Shown piece by piece: positions 59,833-64,000 of a stretch of DNA of 64,000 nucleotides; position 1 is the first letter of the stretch; each line of letters opens with the position of its first letter. The stretch spans positions 682,001-746,000 of the forward strand of contig NZ_JBFONT020000001.1 of assembly GCF_040779325.2 (NCBI RefSeq), read 5' to 3'. The notes beneath the pieces were generated by a model. That model did not search any database. It saw nothing but the letters and a program-made list of their open reading frames with translations, and was not told the DNA's origin. The translations under genes and the position numbers were made by a program. The DNA is from Aestuariibius violaceus (lineage in GTDB: Bacteria > Pseudomonadota > Alphaproteobacteria > Rhodobacterales > Rhodobacteraceae).

Positions 59833-60705
59833 ATGCCCATCGTCAACCTCATTGCCGCGCCTGGCGCCTTGTCCCGCGAGACGGCGGAGAGCCTGCGCAA
59901 TGCGTGGGGCGGCGGTGACGCCGTCTGGCTGTCGGAAGGCGAAGCGGCGGAGTTTCCCGTCGAGACCGTGCCGGGCCACCAGGACGACATCCGGGCAGAG
60001 CTGTCGGCGCTGGGCGTCGATCTGAATGTCCTCCCGGCGGGGGGACGGCGCAAGAAGCTCCTCCTCGCGGATATGGATTCGACGATGATCCGGCAGGAAT
60101 GCATCGACGAACTGGCAGAGGTCGCAGGCGTCGGCGACCGTGTGCGCGAGATCACGGCGCGGGCGATGAACGGAGAGCTCGATTTTGAGGGCGCCTTGCG
60201 CGAGCGGGTAGGTCTTCTGGAGGGTCTCGAAACGGGCGTGATCGACCGGGTCCTGGCGCAACGGATCGAAGAGATGCCGGGCGGCCGGGTGCTTCTGGCG
60301 ACGATGCGCGCGGCCGGGGCCCATGCGATGCTGGTCTCGGGCGGCTTCACGGCGTTTGCAGAGCCACTGGCTCAGCGCATCGGCTTTCACGAGGCCCGCG
60401 CCAATGTTCTGCTGAGCGAGAACGGCAAGCTGACGGGACAGGTCGCAGAGCCGATTCTGGGGCGCGAGGCCAAGGTGGCCGCGCTGGACGAGCTGGTGGC
60501 GCGTCTGGGCCTGTCCCACGCGGAAACGCTGGCCGTGGGCGACGGGGCGAATGACCTCGGCATGCTGGGCAAGGCGGGAATGGGCGTGGCGCTGCACGCA
60601 AAGCCGTCGGTCGCCGCTCAGGCAGGTCTACGGGTGGATCACGGTGATCTGACGGCGCTTCTGTTCCTGCAGGGATATGCGCGGGATGAGTTTGTGGTGG
60701 TGTAG
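59833..60705 (+). CDS. serB: Phosphoserine phosphatase
   Basis: SerB removes the phosphate in the last step of serine synthesis. The 290-residue HAD enzyme has the nucleophile loop LLADMDSTMIRQECIDELA, motif II LVSGGFTAFAE, the lysine of GREAKVAAL and motif III VGDGANDLGMLGKAG. The N-terminal 75 residues form an extra domain of ACT-like size. The ATG at 59833 has GGGAG upstream and begins MPIVNLIAAPG; the longer open frame upstream is not conserved. Confidence 0.95.
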   Translation: MPIVNLIAAPGALSRETAESLRNAWGGGDAVWLSEGEAAEFPVETVPGHQDDIRAELSALGVDLNVLPAGGRRKKLLLADMDSTMIRQECIDELAEVAGVGDRVREITARAMNGELDFEGALRERVGLLEGLETGVIDRVLAQRIEEMPGGRVLLATMRAAGAHAMLVSGGFTAFAEPLAQRIGFHEARANVLLSENGKLTGQVAEPILGREAKVAALDELVARLGLSHAETLAVGDGANDLGMLGKAGMGVALHAKPSVAAQAGLRVDHGDLTALLFLQGYARDEFVVV

Positions 60706-60764
60706 GCGCTCCACGATTTGAACCTAGCGAAGAGGGTAGCGCCCGCCTCGTCGGGTCGGGCGCT

Positions 60765-60784
60765 GCCCGGCGTCGCCGCCGGGC
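60765..60784. repeat. GC-rich palindrome, relative of 55739-55758
   Basis: GCCCGGCG pairs with CGCCGGGC around TCGC. The preceding GCGCT and the stem match the element at 55739, so this is a repeated intergenic unit, again between convergent genes. Confidence 0.65.
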
Positions 60785-60790
60785 GGAGCA

Positions 60791-60812
60791 TTTTGAGCGA
60801 GGTCGCTCAAAA
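60791..60812. terminator. Bidirectional terminator between serB and asparaginase
   Basis: TTTTGAGCGA and TCGCTCAAAA form a perfect 10-bp stem with a two-base loop. The A and T ends of the stem give a T-run on either strand. It lies between the convergent serB and asparaginase genes and can stop both transcripts. Confidence 0.8.
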
Positions 60813-60844
60813 GACCAGTGGTCGCCGGCGCTATATGCAGGACG

Positions 60845-61834
60845 TCACCCAGTCAGCTCGCCCACCGACTTGATCCGCCCCACCTCGATCCCGCGCCAGT
60901 TCGTCACCGGTGCATCCAAGTAGGCCAGCGCTGCCGGATCCTGCGCATCGAGCACGCCGAGCCGCACCAACAATGCCGCGATCACCGCCTCGGCCGCGCG
61001 GGTGGCGCCGTCGGCCGCCTTGACGGCGATCCCCAGACCCTGATCCGGGATGATCCCGACAAAGACCCCCTCGGCCCCCGTCTTGACGGCCGCCTTGCCC
61101 TTGGCCGCCCGCATCAGGCGGGTGCAGGCGCGGCCCTTACCGGCCACAAGCTCCGGATAGGCCATCATCGCCTCGACGAGGCGGGTCTGGGCCTCGGCCC
61201 GCGCACCGCTTCGGTTCCCCGCGTCGGCGAATTGCGCCATGCCGCGGGCCAGCCCCCGCATCGTCGTCGCGAAGTTGGGCGCGGAACAGCCGTCGATCCC
61301 GTAGCCGGGGCTTTCTTCGCCCGTCACATCCTCGAACGCCTCGCGAACCTGCCGCTGCACCGGGTGGTCGATATCGATATAGTCCGGCCCCGCCCCGAGG
61401 TGCCGGGCAAAGGCGACGAAGCCCGCATGCTTGCCCGAGCAATTGTTATGCGTCTGATCGGGCTCGCGTCCGGCGCGGATCAGCGCGTCGCGCGTTTTGC
61501 GATCCTTCGGGCGATGCGCGCCGCAGCGCAGCGCCGCCTCGTCCGCGCCGATCTCTGCCAGCCAGTCCGCCACCGGCCCGGTATGGATCGCCGCCCCCTG
61601 ATGGGACGCACAGGCGAGCGCCAGCCGCTGATCGGTCAGACTGGCCACGCCCGCCTCGACCATCGGCAGCGCCTGCACCATCTTGCAGCTCGATCGGGGA
61701 TAGATCACCGTCGCCGGATCGCCCCAGCCCTCGACGATACGCCCATCCGCCCGGCAGATCACCGCGTGGCCCAGATGCACGCTTTCCACCCGGCCGCCCC
61801 GCGTAACCTCGACCATCCGCACCGGTTCCGCCAT
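60845..61834 (-). CDS. L-asparaginase II family (R. etli type)
   Basis: This 329-residue enzyme belongs to the thermolabile asparaginase family typified by Rhizobium etli, which is unrelated to the E. coli enzymes. It has the serine-lysine pair in IYPRSSCKMVQALPMVEAG, LACASHQGAAIHTG, the zinc-site cysteine in HNNCSGKHAGFV and YGIDGCSAPNFATTM. It is cytoplasmic and turns asparagine into aspartate and ammonia. The gene stands alone. Confidence 0.91.
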   Translation of the reverse strand: MAEPVRMVEVTRGGRVESVHLGHAVICRADGRIVEGWGDPATVIYPRSSCKMVQALPMVEAGVASLTDQRLALACASHQGAAIHTGPVADWLAEIGADEAALRCGAHRPKDRKTRDALIRAGREPDQTHNNCSGKHAGFVAFARHLGAGPDYIDIDHPVQRQVREAFEDVTGEESPGYGIDGCSAPNFATTMRGLARGMAQFADAGNRSGARAEAQTRLVEAMMAYPELVAGKGRACTRLMRAAKGKAAVKTGAEGVFVGIIPDQGLGIAVKAADGATRAAEAVIAALLVRLGVLDAQDPAALAYLDAPVTNWRGIEVGRIKSVGELTG

Positions 61835-62009
61835 CCGGACCTCCCTTGCGCAGCATTTTGCGCATCATTTCAGTGTGACGGGTCTTTTCGCCAGCCGTCA
61901 AATCCTGCTAGGACGTGCCTATCCGGAAGAACGGCGCTCCGCCAGTGCATGAGACACCCGGAAAGGTGGGCGGAGCCTGATGGATTTGGGCAGCGGGAGA
62001 TTGAAGACC

Positions 62010-62540
62010 ATGCGATTAGCACCCCTCGGACTGGCTCTGGCACTTGCAGCAGGGCCACTTGCCGCACAGGACGACGCGAATGTTTCGGAAAACCGGGTCG
62101 CGGCGAATACCGACTGGAGCGTTTACGAAGAAACCGACCCACGGGAATGCTGGGCCGTATCGGCGCCGAAAGAAAGCAAGATCATGAACCCTCAGGGCCA
62201 GCTGACGCAGGGCCGCCGGGGTGACATCCTCCTGATGGTCTTCAACCGGCCGGGGGAAAGCGTGTCGCAGCAGGTCGCCTTCACCGGCGGTTACCCCTTC
62301 GCGGGCGGCTCGACCGTTTCGCTCGAGATTGGCGGGAACAGCTTTGAGCTCTTCACCGATGGTGAATGGGCCTGGCCGCCGACCCCTGAGGAGGATGCCC
62401 GCATCGTGGCAGAGCTCAAGCGCGGGGCATCCGCTGTTCTGACCGGCCGATCGGGCCGCGGCAACACGACGGTCGACGATTTCTCGCTTCTGGGCTTCAC
62501 CGCCGCCGTGGACGACGCGACCGCCCGCTGCCAGGGGTGA
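62010..62540 (+). CDS. Invasion-associated locus B (IalB)-like protein
   Basis: This 176-residue periplasmic protein has a signal peptide (MRLAPLGLALALAAGPLAAQ) and an IalB-like domain: DWSVYEETDPRECWAVSAPKE, GDILLMVFNRPGESVSQQVAF and SFELFTDGEWAWPPTPEED. It has two cysteines that may pair. The name comes from Bartonella; the role in free-living bacteria is unknown. An ATG at 61980 with GGAG upstream would add ten residues and is a fair alternative. Its stop overlaps the next GTG. Confidence 0.85.
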   Translation: MRLAPLGLALALAAGPLAAQDDANVSENRVAANTDWSVYEETDPRECWAVSAPKESKIMNPQGQLTQGRRGDILLMVFNRPGESVSQQVAFTGGYPFAGGSTVSLEIGGNSFELFTDGEWAWPPTPEEDARIVAELKRGASAVLTGRSGRGNTTVDDFSLLGFTAAVDDATARCQG

Positions 62541-63604
62541 GCGCGGTCGCCGACCCCGCCCCGACACCGGGAAAGATCGTCTATCCGTGGGAGGCCCCGC
62601 CGGGGCCGGGCGAGGCCATCGAGGTGGCAGACGGCATCCTCTGGATGCGCCTGCCGCTGCCGATGGCGCTCGATCACGTCAACATCTTCGCGCTGGACGA
62701 TGGCGACGGCTGGACGCTGATCGATACCGGGTTCGCCTCTGCCAAGATGCGGGAGATCTGGGCGGGCCTTCTGTCCGGCCCGCTGGGCGGACGGCCCGTT
62801 ACCCGGCTGATCGTCACCCATCACCACCCCGATCATATCGGCCTTGCCGGCTGGTTTCAGGAGGCGGGGGCCGAGCTGTGGACGACGCGAACGGCCTGGA
62901 TCTATGCCCGGATGCTGACGCTCGACGTGCAGGAGCGCCCGACGGAAGAGGCGATCACCTTCTATCGCCGCGCTGGGATGCCCGAGGCGCTGATCGCAGA
63001 GCGGGCGGAAGCACGCCCCTTCAACTTCGCCGATGCGGTGGCCCCGATGCCGCCGGGGTTCCGGCGTCTGCAGCAGGGCGACGCGTTACAGGCGGCAGGC
63101 CGCACCTGGCGGGTTGAGATCGGCCATGGCCACGCGCCGGACCATGCCGTCCTGGTCTCCGAAAGCGATCATCTGATCCTTGGAGGCGATCAGCTGCTGC
63201 CGTCGATCTCGCCCAATATCGGCGTCCACCCGACCGAACCCGAGGCCGATCCGCTGGCGGAATGGCTGGCTTCCTGCCACCGTTTCGCCGGGCTCGCGCG
63301 GGAGGATCATCTGGTTCTGCCGGGCCACAAGCTGCCCTTCACCGGCCTGCCCGCGCGCCTGCGGCAGCTGATCGACAACCACGAACACGCGCTCGACCGG
63401 CTGGCGCTCCTTCTGGAAACGCCCCACACGGCGGCGGAGTGCTTTCCGACTCTCTTCAAGCGCGACATCAAACCGGCGGAATACGGCCTCGCCCTGGCCG
63501 AGGCTGTTGCCCATCTGAACCACCTCCTCGCCACGGGCCGTGTCACGCGTGAACTGTCGGAGAGCGGCGCATGGCTTTGGCACGCCCGAACCTCACGACC
63601 GTAA
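62537..63604 (+). CDS. MBL-fold metallo-hydrolase
   Basis: This 355-residue enzyme has the metallo-beta-lactamase fold with the metal motif VTHHHPDHIGLAGW, GHGHAPDHAVLV, LILGGDQLL and VLPGHKLPF. The C-terminal 90 residues look like the helical domain of LACTB2-type hydrolases. The GTG at 62537 overlaps the IalB-like stop by four bases. The substrate may be a thioester or ester; it is not evident. Confidence 0.88.
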   Translation: MSAVADPAPTPGKIVYPWEAPPGPGEAIEVADGILWMRLPLPMALDHVNIFALDDGDGWTLIDTGFASAKMREIWAGLLSGPLGGRPVTRLIVTHHHPDHIGLAGWFQEAGAELWTTRTAWIYARMLTLDVQERPTEEAITFYRRAGMPEALIAERAEARPFNFADAVAPMPPGFRRLQQGDALQAAGRTWRVEIGHGHAPDHAVLVSESDHLILGGDQLLPSISPNIGVHPTEPEADPLAEWLASCHRFAGLAREDHLVLPGHKLPFTGLPARLRQLIDNHEHALDRLALLLETPHTAAECFPTLFKRDIKPAEYGLALAEAVAHLNHLLATGRVTRELSESGAWLWHARTSRP

Positions 63605-63662
63605 ACCGCCGGATGAAAACGAAGAGCGCGGCCTTCGGGCCGAGCGATGAGTGCGCCCGGCG

Positions 63663-63845
63663 CTAGCCGTCCCGACGGTCGATCCGCAGGAATTCCCGCA
63701 CCCGCCGCATCCCGCGACCGCTGACCTTTCGGCGCAGCTCTTTCCATACCGGATGGGGCCGCGCCCGCCGCTCCTGTTTCAGGAAATGTACCGCCTGGGC
63801 CTCGGATTTCGGCGCAGGGGTCTGGTCAATGACGTGCTTCGACAT
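63663..63845 (-). CDS. Small basic protein of unknown function
   Basis: This 60-residue protein (MSKHVIDQTPAPKSEAQAVH onwards) is rich in arginine and lysine and has no signal peptide. I recognise no family. It is on the same strand as the partial transporter gene to its right. Length and basic character would fit a nucleic-acid-binding or regulatory peptide, but that is speculation. Confidence 0.5.
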   Translation of the reverse strand: MSKHVIDQTPAPKSEAQAVHFLKQERRARPHPVWKELRRKVSGRGMRRVREFLRIDRRDG

Positions 63846-63891
63846 CTGACGTTCCTCCCGTGTCGCCCGGGCACTATAGCCGATTCGGCCG

Positions 63892-64000
63892 TCACATGTG
63901 GCCTTTTGCCTGCACCTTTCCTTCGGCTGTCCCGCGCAGACCCAACGCGCGCTCCCGCCAGACGATCACCACGCCGGCCACGATGATCAGAAGCGAGCCC
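63892..64000 (-). CDS. Probable DMT-superfamily (EamA) transporter, 3' end
   Basis: Only the last 35 or so codons are in the window; the start lies beyond its right edge. The visible end reads GSLLIIVAGVVIVWRERAL and a short polar tail, which matches the final helix and basic end of EamA/RhaT-type exporters. The call rests on this short piece only. Confidence 0.5.
   Translation of the reverse strand, partial: GSLLIIVAGVVIVWRERALGLRGTAEGKVQAKGHM

Overview
The window is chromosomal DNA of a GC-rich alphaproteobacterium. It most likely comes from the Rhodobacterales (Rhodobacteraceae, Roseobacter-like). The case rests on a CcrM-type GANTC methylase, a complex I NDUFA9-family gene, the block rnd-lptC-lptA-lptB-hpf-ptsN, an alphaproteobacterial-type serC, a TRAP transporter, and many short palindromic intergenic elements of the kind common in this group. 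I see no insertion sequence, integrase, prophage, CRISPR array or rRNA. The only tRNA is tRNA-Leu(CAG).

Layout. 1-6890: a surface-polysaccharide cluster on the plus strand (galU 3' end, galE, three unlike glycosyltransferases, a sulfotransferase), mostly with overlapping stops and starts. 6892-10649: minus-strand ptsN, hpf, lptB, lptA, lptC and rnd. 10717-11121: a SpeD-family protein whose pyruvoyl-forming serine is an alanine. 11450-14946: a cobalamin riboswitch followed by DUF1636, ABC ATPase, binding protein and permease, read as corrinoid uptake. 15040-17645: an exported DJ-1/PfpI protein, a PepSY membrane protein and a small membrane protein. 17954-20362: a polar amino-acid ABC transporter. 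20581-21769: tRNA-Leu and the NDUFA9-like gene. 21770-23396: a repeat-rich, lower-GC island with one unknown secreted protein.

23397-26859: a DsbA-like protein, DciA, mutY and alkB. 27060-31576: a PstS-like/OmpA fusion protein and a TRAP transporter. 31892-33851: a tandem OsmC-like protein with an IclR regulator. 34026-37624: a FecR-domain protein and a CHASE2-PAS-GGDEF-EAL protein with a degenerate GGDEF motif. 37793-39666: a ferric-reductase-like membrane protein, an intradiol-dioxygenase-like protein and a lipoprotein. 39912-41744: ccrM and rnhB with three GANTC sites between them. 41778-46098: small secreted proteins, a membrane-anchored winged-helix protein, a monooxygenase/globin/HxlR block bracketed by a 49-nt inverted repeat, a universal stress protein and CreA.

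46195-50827: an ABC ATPase, FtsX-like permease, AttH/CrtC-like secreted protein and PNPOx-family operon. 50874-54061: an NADH dehydrogenase-SelD fusion convergent with mnmH, which together make 2-selenouridine in tRNA. 54146-56668: a repeat-solenoid membrane protein and a metallophosphatase. 56741-60705: the full phosphorylated serine pathway (serA, serC, and divergent serB). 60845-64000: asparaginase, an IalB-like protein, an MBL-fold hydrolase, a small protein and the 3' end of a DMT transporter.

The most unusual items are the SpeD homologue without its precursor serine, the tandem OsmC protein beside a TRAP/IclR system, the membrane-bound winged-helix protein, the paired inverted repeats around the globin block, and the twin palindromes between serA and serC.
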